A DNA stretch of 64,000 nucleotides, from NCBI GenBank assembly GCA_037179385.1, contig CM074179.1, positions 72,340,219 to 72,404,218 on the forward strand, given 5' to 3'. Below, piece after piece: positions 23,589-35,891 of the stretch. The notes beneath the pieces are model-generated. The model saw only the letters and a list, made by a program, of their open reading frames with translations, was not told where the DNA came from and made no database searches. The stretch's first letter is position 1. Every line of letters starts with the position of its first letter. This stretch comes from Holothuria scabra (taxonomy: Eukaryota > Echinodermata > Holothuroidea > Aspidochirotida > Holothuriidae). The translations under genes were made by a program, and so were the position numbers.

Positions 23589-23918
23589 TTTCACATGACC
23601 CACTGCGTCGCCAGTCGCAACAGCGGCTCACTAATTTACACCGCTCACTTTCCGTAAGTAACCAATTGTCTTTGTTTAAGTTTAGCCTATTGTTTTATGT
23701 TCTTTGTGTTACTGTAGCATCACTTTGAACGCTGATTACCTGTAATGTATACGTAGAAACGTTTTTTGCATAATTGCCTCTTTAATTGGTAATCTGTTTT
23801 GGTTAGTTAAGTGTAATATAATTTGTTCACCATTACTACCCGATTTTAAGTTATTTACTCTATATTTGCTACTGTAAATACTACGTTTTTCATTCTCCCT
23901 TCTCTCCTATATAGTATC

Positions 23919-23948
23919 CTGAAGAAGGCCGATACATACTGGCCGAAA
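23919..23948 (+). ncRNA. Hammerhead-like core, right PLE 3' end
   Basis: CTGAAGA at 23,919, stem II AGGCC/GGCC with a 10-base loop, and GAAA at 23,945-23,948. It is the intact mirror of 19,471-19,500. The bases before it (ATAGTAT) could form stem I with a copy-junction partner, which I did not find nearby. Confidence 0.5.
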
Positions 23949-24012
23949 ACTTGATTAAATCTTAGTATTTGAGTAACGCGAAGCTACGTCTGCCGAGTTT
24001 TTATTTTTCTGT

Positions 24013-24060
24013 TGTCTCTCTCCCTCTCTCTCTCACATATATATATATATATATATAAAC

Positions 24061-24092
<32 letters not shown>

Positions 24093-24132
24093 GTATATAT
24101 GTACATATATATATACATACATATATATATAA
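24013..24132. repeat. (TC)n and (TA)n microsatellite
   Basis: This is a short TC run followed by TA/TACA repeats directly at the PLE 3' end. Confidence 0.95.
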
Positions 24133-24484
24133 CGCTCATTCCCACCTTAGGGGGAAATTGTTATATCTGCGCGTACATAGGAAGAAAAAACAATGACAAT
24201 GCAATACGTAAGAAAAAGTGTTCGCCCAAACGTCTAAACATATAAACAACGTTATTTCAATGGCCACCCATCCGTTCGTGTTAACATCTACGTGTCCGTA
24301 AATTTGACAACTTTGAAGTGATTGTATCTACTTTGTAAATCTAGGAGGGCGCCCGTGTCCGTTTACGTATTCCTATAGAAAAGGTGTGTAGAAACGTTAC
24401 GGCGAAACTTACATTTCGCCCCCCAAAATTTTTCCCCTTAAGGTCGACTTTTCAACAACAACCTTCCCCCAAAGTGCCGAATAT

Positions 24485-24487
<3 letters not shown>
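24133..24487. other. Sequence with no left-arm partner recognised
   Basis: These 355 bases lie between two TA tracts. No coding signal was seen. It may be the right-arm counterpart of the insertion or deletion differences around the left PLE 3' end. Confidence 0.4.
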
Positions 24488-24549
<62 letters not shown>

Positions 24550-24561
24550 ATATATATATAT
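24488..24561. repeat. (TA)n microsatellite
   Basis: This TA run of about 74 bp is the mirror of the run at 19,244-19,396, showing length divergence between the arms. Confidence 0.97.
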
Positions 24562-25260
24562 TGTTACGACCTTCTAAAGATAGAATAGTTTTGGAGAGGT
24601 CCGAAGGGTTCTAAAATTGATGAGGCTAACACACAAGAAATGAAGAAGTTTAGCAAATTATGTGAGAAAACAATAAATCAACATATTACAAGTATCAGAA
24701 CTGCAATGTTTACAGAAATGGAATTACAGTTTGCAAGAGGACAGATACTCAAAATGCACTCAACCACGCTGTTTCTTGTGCTGATGCTTTAACACGGCGA
24801 TCTGCGACTTGCGTATTCTCTTCACCGCGTGAATTTATGATTTCAAACGACGACTGCGCATGCAACTGCGGTCTTCGACCACCGAGGCTTACATTGTCTT
24901 TATATCGTGAAGTCTTCCCCTGGGACGCTTAAGTAACAGAAACGTCACAATCGTTTTGGTTCGTAGGAAATCTGGAAGTTTATTGTATGATACGTGCTGT
25001 AGGATAATTTTTATTGAGGACAATTAAACACACACAGCTGGTAACTGTTACTTGACCCAATGTTTCTTTGATACATCTGTTGACGTTTGTTTCATTTTAT
25101 TACTGAAATATTTTCTGGGATCTTGTCTCAGGTCTTCCTGATTTGCATTAAAGAGGTTGTCTCATTATTTATTAGGGAATACCTTACTGTTTACTCATTT
25201 TGGTAATGTTAGAAAGAGAGTCGTTCTCAAAAGGTGTTACCAACTTGTTTAATAAATGGT
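24562..25260. other. Unique flank, right arm
   Basis: This is the inverse of 18,546-19,243. No gene was recognised. Confidence 0.5.
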
Positions 25261-26022
25261 TGTTACACAACTAGTCAGGCACCTACGACTTGGTAGCAGC
25301 CGGGTACGGGACATGCACCTTACTCTCACAACTAATACAAGCAGGATGCGCATTGCTGACTCTGTTCTAACAATGGCTAACTACTACTGACTGAAACACG
25401 AAAATGATAACATAATAACACTCGGCTGAGGTTTGCCTACAGCTCTCAGCATATATTACAAGTAATTGGCCCTGGCTTTTGGCCCTCTATGACTTCTGTC
25501 GGCACATATATGGGATACATAAATACAAACAGGTAGTGACATCATATCATAAACATAAAATATTCAAATCAGTATTCAAATCTCGCTGAAGGACGCCTCT
25601 ATATTAATACAGACCTCAGAGTTAGATTAAAAAACAAACAGTCTCAAAACAATTCATTCTGATAGTTGTATGTGGCTCTCAAAACCGTTTAGTCTCAGCC
25701 CAGTGCCCTCGGTGGTGGCGTCCCTACATCAACAACTTGCCCATCGGCCCAAGGGGGGGGGGGAGGTGACTATGACTCCGGCGTCTATATACCTGACTAG
25801 ACGTATCAACCCGTTACACCTCTATGGTGGCAGCATCTAGCTTCCCAAGCGTGGAACATCAAAGTCCACGGCCCTTGTGGCACATGGCCAAGAACTTACG
25901 GCACACAGTAATGGGACTTGAGTGACTGGGGAGGATCACACAACAAATATAATTTCTTCAGAGTGGCGAGACACTCAAAAAACAAACAGGCGCTGCAGCT
26001 GGAGCAGTCAGCAGTTGAGTGG
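25261..26022 (-). mobile_element. 3' LTR of gypsy element 1, right arm
   Basis: This is the inverse of 17,786-18,545. It starts TGTTACACAACTAG on the plus strand and contains a G-run near 25,752 where the left copy has a C-run. Confidence 0.82.
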
Positions 26023-27056
26023 TCTAATATATACATGGAACCACATTTTGTATTAATAAACAAATAAAAGTCTAACACTACTCGAATTAATAATAAAACA
26101 ATAGGAAGTAATGAGGATTGAATAGTAAAAGAATGCAGGGGCCTACACTAGGAGTACACTTATGCCATGCCACTGCCCAGAAATAATAATTCACTGTTAG
26201 GGGATCACTATCCTCTAACCCAGTAAACACTGCAACTAAAACTTCACTCTTCAAGGGAAAAAAAGGGGGAGGGGGATACTGTAAAGGTAAATATAGTCTT
26301 GACACTCTAGCCAGCCAATGCATATGACTAGATAGCCCAACATTCGAAAAATAATATAAATTAATATCCCAATGTCTAACACTACCAACCAGTTGCGGGG
26401 AGGGGTAGCCCAAAATACTTCTAAGTCCCTGCCCCCTTCACAATTGAACCTATAGCCATTGAAATTTTAAAGAACTTGGGAAGGGTACAGGGGAAGCGAT
26501 TAGATTACCTTAACATTCATAAGTAATTGCTCTTTTGCCATAGCAAACATAATCTCAGGCCACCTAGTAGTGGGAACCCACTTAGAAAATATATATATAT
26601 CATAATCAAAAGATTTGCGCTATGATTGAATAAGGGACACGGGGTAGTAACGGCTAGTACCCCTGGTCACTGCTTTAACCAATGTTATCAAATTAGTAAC
26701 ATTTAATGTGGTAACTTGCAAATCATACCAAGGAATATATCCAGCAACATTTATGTAGTCTGCAAGGCACTTATTCCTTTAAATGATGTTACCAAGCAAT
26801 AAACATTTGACACAATAAAATTAACCAAAATGCATGATCTAGCAATAAATTACAATTGTCAGATAAATTCTTGACATTCACCAGATATTCCATAGACTAT
26901 CCACAAGGCATTAGTCTATTCTCTTCACACTATTAGCAAACCTCCCGACAAAGCTCTTCCCATTTATGAAAGGACTGGTAAGCAAACTAAGTGCACTGAA
27001 GCCTAACTGAATGGAAACAGAGAGGACTCTTTGTGACACATGAGCACAAATTTAGC

Positions 27057-27287
27057 ATGCATGTTTTCTATTTAAAAGTTGTAAACATACAGTAATATTC
27101 TCCTTGAATATTGACAATTCCTCATTGCCAGTCATGCATGTTTTCTATTTAAAAGTTGTAAACATACAGTAATATTCTCCTTGAATATTGACAATTCCTC
27201 ATTGCCAGTCATGCATGTTTTCTATTTAAAAGTTGTAAACATACAGTAATATTCTCCTTGAATATTGACAATTCCTCATTGCCAGTT
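27057..27287 (+). repeat. 77-bp tandem triplication, right arm only
   Basis: The unit begins ATGTTTTCTATTTAAAAG at 27,061, 27,138 and 27,215, spacing exactly 77. The left arm has one copy (about 16,675-16,755). The three units are identical or nearly so, so the expansion is recent or is an assembly effect. Confidence 0.95.
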
Positions 27288-27599
27288 TAAAATAAATAAT
27301 GTTGATTGTAACAGACATCAACTACAATGTTAAAAAATGACCCATTTAAATAATTAATGAACTGCTATGTCTCCATGAGCTCATAACTATAGGGTCTGGC
27401 CCAGGAAGCAACTTAAAAATAAAATAGTAACTCTTTCTTGAGTGATTGGAGAGGATCACACAGAAAATAGAATATCTTCAGAGTGACGACACTCTCCAAA
27501 AACAAACACTTTTAACTTTGCAATTTCTTAACTAAAGTTTTCGGGAGGATGATAGGTCCAAACGACTGATAGTTTCTAATCAATCTAGTTTTCTCCAAA

Positions 27600-28930
27600 A
27601 GGGGTTTTTGGGGTGGACACCTACCTAACTCTCCGTTCTTGGTTCTGTGTCGAATGCGCCTCTTGCTAATAGGCTCAAATTGTCCAGACAAGTCTGTCAG
27701 TGGCTTCGCAATCTTGCTAAAGTCGAGTATAAACCGCATGTAATACCAAGCAAAGCCGAAGAAAGTCTTACGTTCCTCCACATTCTGGGGGTGGGCCATG
27801 TTTCAACGGATGACACCTTGTCAGGGTCTGCCTGTACCCCTTTCCCGGACACAACATGCCCCAGGCATTTACGGAAGACTTAAGAAAACTACACGTATCA
27901 GGATTAAGCTTCAGGCCAAACTCCTTAAGGCAAGCAAGCATTTTGTCTAGCTTTTCTACATGTTCATCTTGGGTCCTAGAAAAGACTAAAAGGTCATCTA
28001 AGTATACTAGTACCGCGGTGAACGGCATTGGGCTCATACACCCCTTCTTTAGCCTCTGAAACGTGACCGGTGCATTGCAAATACCCTGCGGCATACGATT
28101 GAGTTCAAAGAAGCCGAGGGGACACCAGAATACAGTCTTAGGTTTATCCTCCTTCCTCATTTTGATCTGGCGATAACCAGACTTCAGGTCTAGGGAGGAG
28201 AACCATTCAGAATGTGACAAGGGGTGGAAAGTGTCTTCGATTTGGGGGATATTATACTGTTCTTGTACTGTTCTGGAGTTAAGGAGCCCATAGTCTACCG
28301 TGAGCCTGAGGTCACCATTCTTTTCCGGAACAGTTCGATTGGAGAGGCATAGGGGCCAGACGACTCCCTTATTATCTCCTTTTCCAGCAGCTCCTGGATG
28401 TGCTCTCTTGCATCATTAAAGTCTGCGGGAGGAATTCTGCTGCTCTATTGGCGAAAGGGGGTGTCATTAGTTAACTTTATCTCATGCCTTACCTCTGAGG
28501 TGCAAACAGTGTCAAGGTCGTCTTTGGAAAACACCTCGATGGGTTTCTGTAACACTGGTTGACCTTATTTCGCTATTCTTTTGGGGGCAGGGGAGTCATC
28601 AAATCTGAATGGCATTGGGTGCGTGAGGTCCCTACCGCTGTCACCGTCTGAGCGTGCGCAGTTTGCTCAGCACCGTGACTAAGTGGCTGGAGGGAACCGG
28701 GGAGAAAGGCATGCACCCCCACTTTGCCCTTTGCTAACCCAATAGTTCTATTGGAATTGTTTTCAATTGTAACTATAATTTGAGTGGGTCCAGTGGTTTA
28801 TAGGGTAGGGAGAAAAGGCTGAATAGTGAAGTACCCAAATCGTGAGAGGCCCGATTCAATTAATATGGGAGTCTCTTTACCTAAATTCCCGTTTATACTG
28901 CACAGGACTTCTGCAGTACCCCCTGGTTAC
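27600..28930 (-). pseudogene. Pol (RT) of gypsy 1, right arm
   Basis: This is the mirror of 15,029-16,340 without the interrupting insertion. LDLKSGYRQIKMRKEDKP, NRMPQGICNAPVTFQRL and YLDDLLVFS lie in an open frame at 27,768-28,220. The same frameshift before the thumb segment and the same absence of RNase H and integrase are seen, so the truncation predates the arm split. Confidence 0.82.
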
Positions 28931-29400
28931 CTGAATGCTGGCCTGACTTATGGTCTAGAGGGGTTCTATAAACCCATCATCCCTAGACTTAGTCCTAACG
29001 GTTGCCGCTCTGTAGGCCTTTGCCCAACTATGGCTTACCCCCCAACTTCCTCACAAAACCCTTGCCACCTGACCTACTACAATCCTGAAGGAGTACTTTC
29101 ACCAAGTTTGTGTTGATCCCGATAAGTAGGGGATATCCCCATTGGACATGGGATCTTTTAGGACAAGTGCAAGGGTATGGACCTTCTTCCTACTGCCTGC
29201 CTCCTTAGCTAATGGGGTGAGATTTACTGAGATGAAGCCCAGTTATGGGACGTTATATCCACCAACCTCCTAAGTTTTAGATCACTAAGGGACATGATTT
29301 TGCTATGGACAAGGTTGTAACTCGAAGAATTTACTAGAAAGACATGTCACCTGGGACCCAGTTTCCAGCAAGCCCTAACATTTAACACCATCTAATGTCA
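28931..29400 (-). pseudogene. Protease region of gypsy 1, right arm
   Basis: This is the uninterrupted counterpart of 8,910-9,355. The inverse of GCTTGCTGGAAACTGGGTCC near 29,360 again encodes ETGS in place of DTG/DSG. The inverse of CATTCAGGTAACC near 28,930 gives the empty target site for the TIR element. Confidence 0.65.
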
Positions 29401-30710
29401 CTGTCACGGAAAGGATTCCCCAATTAAGCCCTTCGGAACTTAAGAATTACTTGGTTGCTCACCCACCTCAACTTCAGGTTCCTTAACTGTACCTATGTGA
29501 TGGTAGCCTATTACTGTGGGAACGCTGCCCTGCTCTCTTGTGGACGCCCTCCCTCGTTTTCCGACTGGAAACTCTCCAAGAGCCGGCGCTGTACCAATTC
29601 TGCGTTTGCAGGGCCCTTGCAATCACGCAGCATATGGCCCCTTTCCCCATAGATGTAACACAGTGTCCCCTTCTAGGCTTTGGGGCCGGAGCTGTAGGAC
29701 TGCCCATAGACTTTTTAATCTGGGCCACTGAACCCTTTAGGTCCTCCATCATTTTCATAATGGAAGCCACGTCAGTGGGTGGGGTGTTAAAGAGGAGGAA
29801 GGCTGGGCCCCGGAAGGGGGGGTAGCTGAGTAGGTTGAGGCATCTGCAAGGCTTGTAACTGCACCTCAATCTGCCCTAATTCTTTGGCTAAGGGGCTTGC
29901 GACGTCCAGTTCTGCCTGTACTTCCCTTGCCTGGGCTCTCTTAGGTGGGCCTTGTGCCCTCCTTCGCTTTGAAAGTTCCTCTTACGCGGTTTCCTTAACC
30001 CGCACTTCCCTCAGAAACTCGACCAGTCCAGGTAGGGACCCTCGCCTCTGCCGGGGCTGCAGTGTTGAGACTAGGGATTCATTATGAATGCAGCCCCTTA
30101 CGAATTGTGAGAGCCTAAGGTGATCTGCATCCTTGCTCGGTACCCCACCAAACTGAATGGCCTTGTCCAGGTTTTCCCCAAGCTTGGCCAGGTAGTGGGA
30201 AGGCTTCTCACCCTCATTCTGATAGGTATCCCTTAAGAGGGAGTACAGCTCCTCTCCCTCACAGGCCGTACCGTAAGCCCACCCTAGCTGTTTTAGTAAT
30301 TCGCTACCCCTGGCTGAAGCTCCTAGGGTCTTAGCCTTCTTCATATATAGAGTGAGGGTTGGAGGGGACAGGCTCTCAGCTATACGGGCCAGTTTCTCCT
30401 CCTCGGAAAGGTTCGACTCATCCAACATTTGTTGGGCGTGCTGGACCCAACTTGAAAAGGGTTATTCACCATTTGGGGTGGGGGACTTGCCTGAGAAGGT
30501 TCGCAGTCGCCTGTATCGGTGGTGGTTGTCGTGGAGGTGGTGTAATTGCTCGAAAACCGACTTTCGTTGATCAGGGGGTTACCTCCTCAGACGTCGGCAC
30601 ATCCCCTACTGACTTTTTGTGTTTTAGCAGGAAGTCCTGCAATTCCTTGCCGAAGGCATCGTCTGGGGAGAGCTCAGTACCCTCAGGGAGGACTTTGTTA
30701 TGGGCCATAA
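29401..30710 (-). pseudogene. Gag of gypsy 1, right arm, longer copy
   Basis: The open frame at 29,982-30,428 holds the capsid-like part, from LDESNLSEEEKLARIAESL through LGWAYGTACEGEELYSLLRD to GCIHNESLVSTLQPRQR. The stretch after SELLK is complete here, whereas the left copy lost about 80 bases. The zinc knuckle has the same Cys-to-Tyr change. The start Met reads GTT-ATG-GCC near 30,706, but frames break between there and 30,428. Confidence 0.75.
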
Positions 30711-31193
30711 CGGTACTAGGGATAATGAAAAAGTTAGAGTTACAAGTGGTAACACAAAAGAAACTTAAAATTAGATTTTCCCTCTCCTAACCAATACAGC
30801 AATAGTGTACTCTCAACCGTCTGGACACTAAGTGGTCACCATACTACAATTTCGATTAGCCTTTAGCTAAATTGCAGACTCTCGAGGATGCACCACTCAA
30901 GCACTGGCCACAACAGCAACACCACCAGTACATGGTAAATGGAAATTAAAATGTTTAAGTCACTGATATTTCACCATTGCTTCCAAGCTAGACCTAACGA
31001 CATTGCAACATACAGTAGCATAACCCTTAACCTTAAAATAAGCTTTACACATCTCAATGCACTTATACAATAATCAAATAATTCTTGACGTAATGTACAA
31101 TATATGTCAGAACATAACAAGTGTAATTGAAACCTGCATTCAATTTTAATTAACTACAATCCAGCCTTTCACGTTGGACGCCAAAATTTGGTA

Positions 31194-31951
31194 TGTAACA
31201 CTACTAGTCAAGCACCTCTGACTTGGTAGCAGCTGGGTACGGGACATTCACTCTACTCTCACAACTAAACAAGGAGGATGCGGGTTGCTGACTCTGTTCA
31301 AACATGGGCTAAATACTACTAACTGAAACAAGAAAATGATAACATAATAACACTCGGCTGAGGTTTGAACACAACTCTTAAAATATATTTAAAGTAATTC
31401 GCCATGGCTTCTGGCCCTCTTTGAATTCTGTCGGCACATATATAGGATATATAAATACAAACATGTAGTGACATCATATCATAAACATTAAATATTCAAA
31501 TCAGTATTACAATATCGCTAAAGGATGCCGCTTTATAAATACAGACCTCGGAGTTAGATTAAAAAACAAACAGTCTCAAAACAATTCATTCTGATAGTGG
31601 TGTATGGCTCTCGAAACCGTCTAGTCTCAGTCCAGTGCCCTCGGTGGTGGCGTCCCTACATCAACAACCTGCCCATCGGCCCAGGGGCTGACTATGACTC
31701 CGACGTCTATAAACCTGACCAGACTTCTCAACTCGTTACACCTCAAGGGACCCTATGGTGGCAGCATCTAGCCTCCTAAGCGTGGACCATCAAAGCCCAC
31801 GGTCCTTGCGGAAAATGCCCAAGAACGTACGGCACACAGTAGTGGGACCTGAGTGATTGAGGAGGATCACACAAATAGAATATCTTCAGAGTGGCGAGAC
31901 ACTCAAAAAACAAACAGGCGCTGTAGCTGGAGCAGTCAACAGATGAGTGGT
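31194..31951 (-). mobile_element. 5' LTR of gypsy element 1, right arm
   Basis: This is the inverse of 6,402-7,154, with tip TGTAACACTACTAG. The primer-binding-site-like sequence next to it (about 31,172-31,186) carries GGCGTCC instead of GGCGCCC. Confidence 0.82.
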
Positions 31952-32710
31952 GAAGTCCAGTTGAGAGGAGCTCTTTTAACTTTGCAATTTCTTAACTAAA
32001 GTTTTAGGGAGGATGATAGGTCACTGCCCCAAGACAAAGAAATCCTCTTCTGCAACAACCCAATGTCAGTGTCCAAACGATTGATAGTTTCTAATCCTAG
32101 CCACTTTCTCACCCTGTAACAAGAACTAACGTAGACCCCGGGTGCCAGTTAGTCTCCACAAGGAGCTTTTGGGGATAGCTTTAGAACCACGGCATTAGTT
32201 TGGTCAGTGGCCCATCATAAAGAACAAGTTAAAACATTCCTTTTGGACGTACAGCACTGCATACTTCTGCAAAAATATTTCAGGGAAAATAACCCACCTG
32301 CTTATTACATGAACAAAGAAACCTAACAAGGATCAGTTTGACTACTTGGAGGTATCTCTTATCCCAGTTCATTGGCAAATATAGGTAAGGATGCGGGTTG
32401 ATGGAGCAAGGAAGTAAATAGTTAATTGACTCCTGAATCTGTGTCATTGAGGCCATGAATAAGACCAGATTTAGTAGCTTGCTACATGGTGAAATGTAAT
32501 TTTGAATAGGTTATTTTGAGAACGACACAACATTTACAATTAAAATAACTAAAGTTGAAATAAAAATCCCTATTTGTGTAATAGATCAGGTCATTTTTTG
32601 CAGGCCTGCAAAGTCCGTTTTGTGGCGCACGTAACTTTGCTTACAGAAGAATGAGTACAGGTAAACAGAAAATTTTAAGATTTCGGCGAAAGTCTGAAGG
32701 CCTTGAGGTT
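31952..32710. other. Flank of gypsy 1, right arm
   Basis: This is the mirror of 5,650-6,401. No gene was recognised. Confidence 0.45.
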
Positions 32711-32828
32711 GGTCAAGTGTTGTCCTTAGGTGGACGTATAGCTTCTTCAGGAAGCAGTTTCAAGTTTGATTTCGCCGAACGGCCCTTTCCCAGAGGGTCG
32801 GGAGGACTTTGGAAAAAGTTCGGGGAAA

Positions 32829-32898
32829 GCCTCTCTCTCCTTTTTGGAGCACCTTTAGTATCTATTCTTTTAATCAAATCTATAATGAAGTCCTCTAT
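32829..32898 (+). pseudogene. U2 snRNA-like fragment, right arm
   Basis: This is the mirror of 5,449-5,522. Eight bases are missing relative to the left copy: TTTTTGGAGCACC here against TTTTTGGCTGAGATCACC there. The deletion removes part of the best U2 match, so this copy is a poorer fit. TAGTATCTATTCTT and TCCTCTAT remain. Confidence 0.45.
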
Positions 32899-35766
32899 GA
32901 CAGACTAATGATGTAAATGTGAGTCGAACGGTAAAAAGTCACAACATTTTATATCTCATTTCAAAAAAGACCTACCAAGATAAGAGTTGGACTGTTAAAA
33001 TTCATTTTCCATGCTGATTAATTACATATTCCAATTAATTAACTTGAGGTACACTTTCATAGTTCAAATGTAGGCTACAGTACTGCTACTCTTCGGGCAA
33101 ATATTTAAATGCATTTAGACATATACATGAGATGTACCTCTTTGACGGTCTGCCCGTCATCCTACAATTGGAAACGTCACGATTTATTTTTCTTCTGCAC
33201 ATTTACTTGAATACTCTACAATTTCGAGCAAAGTGCGGAAAGCTAAACTGTTGAGTGGGGCTGACATTGTTTTTCCTTAGGTTTCTCTAATATGGAGAAA
33301 AATTTCGTAATCTTTTTACTTCCTAGAAAATTTGCCATGGCGACCATAGGCGAACGAGGCCGGGGTGCAGGGAAGCACTCGCCCTCCCAATTCGGGCAAA
33401 GGCAGTTGTTCCCTGCGGGCAAAGCAGGGACAAAACATGATTAACGGTGACATTATCCGGGCAAAAAATGTTCTTGTCCCATCATAGAAAATTACCCTCG
33501 TACGCCTATGGCGGATCCTTACGTAATTATCATTGATTCTGGCTCACCCTTGTCCCACAGACCCTACCTTTACCGAAACTAATCTGTGCATGCCTTGAAC
33601 ATGCATTAACCCATTTAGGTCGTATTTGTTTGAAATTAGAAGTCAAACCAGCATCTGTTAAGACTCTTTTAAAAGGTTTCCAATTCAAACTGGGGACTTT
33701 TTTGTCTTTTTCTATTATCGTGCTTCTGGTAGCATACCCCCATTAATTCCTCCATTGACTTACACAGTAAATCCAAAAAGTAAACTGGCCTCTAACAGCT
33801 TGTCAAAGTTTTCGCCAGGGTCAAGCTACCCCTCATATGAAAGCTGACAAGCTGGCCATCCATTGCACTTCTATTTTACTATATCATGACCATGTAGATT
33901 TTTTTCTATTTCACCTCAAAGTTCAAACCACCTTTTCCAAGCCTTGTTTTTCACTAAAATCACGGTATGCCTCCGCTAGCTTCTAAGAAACATAATTTCC
34001 ACAACATTGCTTCAATTAAGCCCATTTTTTACCAGTGGTACTTCATCTAATATACCTTTAAAACAAACTTACAAAAACTCCAGCTAATTCTATAACATGT
34101 CAAAAAAGTGCTCCTTTTAGGGACTCTATCTGCTTCCTTAAGAGAGAGGTGAATTTTTACAATTTTTTAAAAATTTTACCAAAATGTAATTGAAAGCCTA
34201 TACAGGACTTGTGCAACTCAGAGTAGGATTTGACTCACATTTTGAAGCATTTATTGCATCTTTGTCACATATATTTCTACTGTACCCCATTTTATGCCTG
34301 TGCATGGACTTTGTACACTGAAAAAAGTGCTTAGTACATGATTGAGTCACAACACTCTGCAAGATTCATCTATTTCAAAGTTTCTTCTTTCTATCACAAT
34401 GGTACCTTTTTGAATTGAAGAATGGGTGGTCCTTTGCCCTACAGACATGGCTGTTGGCTGACAGGATCCATTTTAAGTATCAAAAATGTGCATGAGAAAA
34501 CTTCAAGAGATCGAACCAGACCTCAAACCAACTTCAAAATGGTTCACTTTGTCTTCAGATTTCTCTTTACACGAATGGTGCTTATGCGTGATCTGTGCAG
34601 TTCCAAAGTGAATCTTTGGAACTCTACATAGTATTCTACAGAGATATCAACAAACCTGGAAAGGATCCATGTAATGTAAACGCCAGTAAGGCTAGGCTTG
34701 GATCCAACTTTCATAAGTACCAGCGAAGCACACAAATTTCGCAGTTTCAACTCCTTGCTACGTTCTTCTGTGAGAACTCTCTAGTAGTCAACACATAAGG
34801 TTGTTCCTGAAATGACAAGTAAAAGAAAGTAATGAAAGCGTTATGGAGAAGAGGGCTAATGTAAAGGATGCTTTTTCACTGCATAGAACCTTCCAGACAA
34901 GCCTCCTTCTCGTGCTGAACGTGACTGTCAGTTTGTACAGCAATCAACAAAATACAAGATGTAAAACACTGTTTGTCGCAGTCCAACTGAGTACAGATGC
35001 CACTGTTGAAAATGTAACTGGAAGAAAAATTGAAGGAAATAAATACTTAGCATGGCATTGCCTCAACTGAAATGAACCAATGTGGCAAATAAGTTGAGTA
35101 TCCTGGGCATGACAGCTGCACAACTGACTCATGAGAAACTGGTAACATTGCAGATAAAAACTTGTCAGAGTTATTGACAGGTTCTTATCCAGTAGCCAAG
35201 AAGTAAGGTAATTGGTGCTGCTGAGAAGGCTTGTAAGTGGTTTAACTTGTTATGAATGAATCATCTAAAACCTCACCAGGAAACCTACCAGCCGAGTAGA
35301 CCAAGTTCATTTAAATAGGTCATTTCGCAAAACCCTTACAAACAGTATTAGTACCTATTGGCAACGTTAACTGGGAGAGTACGTGGCTAGGCCTAACTTT
35401 GTTGTCATGTGAGGCTCTCAGGAGACTAAATCAGCACTTACAGCTAAATAAATAACCTAGCCATGTGCTTTCTCTCTTGTTTATACTTGAAATGCACTCC
35501 CAGAATCACTAGACTTTCACACATCAAGGTAATGTGAGAATCTCACAGGGACTGCACTACGCTTCATGACATAGTAAAAAGGTTTGTGTATATGTGTAGC
35601 AGCCAATTTACAATCTCCCGGGCCGGGACTACTTCACAGAGCTGTAGGGGCTTTGGGCTGGGGGTAGAATGTATAGGAAAGCCCCATGCAGTTATGTGAA
35701 TATGTTAGGTGTCCATATCTTTTTTAAATATTTTACATCATGCTTACCTTTTCCTTCGACCTTCAG
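32899..35766. other. Intronic or unrecognised DNA, right arm
   Basis: This is the mirror of 2,612-5,448. A stretch near 34,980-35,015 (VQLSTDATVEN) was examined as a possible upstream MyTH4 exon, but its phase does not fit the exon at 35,767. Confidence 0.4.
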
Positions 35767-35891
35767 GGAAAGTTTACGGGCAGGATGGGAACTTCTGAGT
35801 ATTGGCCTCAATTTCTTCCCACCGACACAGACATTCTTCACATATCTGGATAATTACATTCGCAAGAATACGGATGGGGAATATGATTTGC
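35767..35891 (+). pseudogene. MyTH4 core exon, right arm, donor lost
   Basis: This is the 125-nt mirror of 2,487-2,611, still open: ESLRAGWELLSIGLNFF, then PPTQ and FTYLDNYIRKNTDGEYDL. The acceptor (ccttcag) is kept, but the donor that reads C|GTAAGG on the left is C|TTAAGG here, so the GT is gone at 35,892. Using the next GT (AAG|GTTGG) would put the following exon out of frame. The right-arm copy should therefore mis-splice. Of the two arms this one keeps the usual FFPP motif, where the left has FFLP. Confidence 0.72.

Larger units (their letters stand above)
21932..24012 (+). mobile_element. Right copy of central PLE, spanning the palindrome spacer
   Basis: This is a 5'-truncated PLE on the plus strand. 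Bases 21,932-22,250 are the only part without an inverted partner. RT coding from about 21,935 contains [20 protein letters not shown] and [11 protein letters not shown]. The next frame (from 22,270) has TAMGTPVAPSYANIFM and the catalytic RFIDDI. Coding then runs through 22,849 to the endonuclease at 23,019-23,588. Frameshifts occur near 22,268 (one A missing from an A-run), at 22,849 and near 23,020, so no full protein is possible. The 3' UTR is 23,589-24,012. In a working element the protein reverse transcribes its RNA and nicks target DNA. Confidence 0.9.

Noticed and set aside
32651..32908. Open frame of 85 codons in the right arm, mirrored at 5,500-5,700
   Set aside because: It overlaps the U2-like and hammerhead-like relics, and the mirrored frame differs in length; no domain is seen.
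34843..35070. VQLSTDATVEN as an upstream MyTH4 exon
   Set aside because: It has loose similarity to the expected YIQLCxQTTEN segment, but the possible donor is in phase 0 while the exon at 35,767 needs two preceding bases, and the left-arm copy has an indel just upstream.
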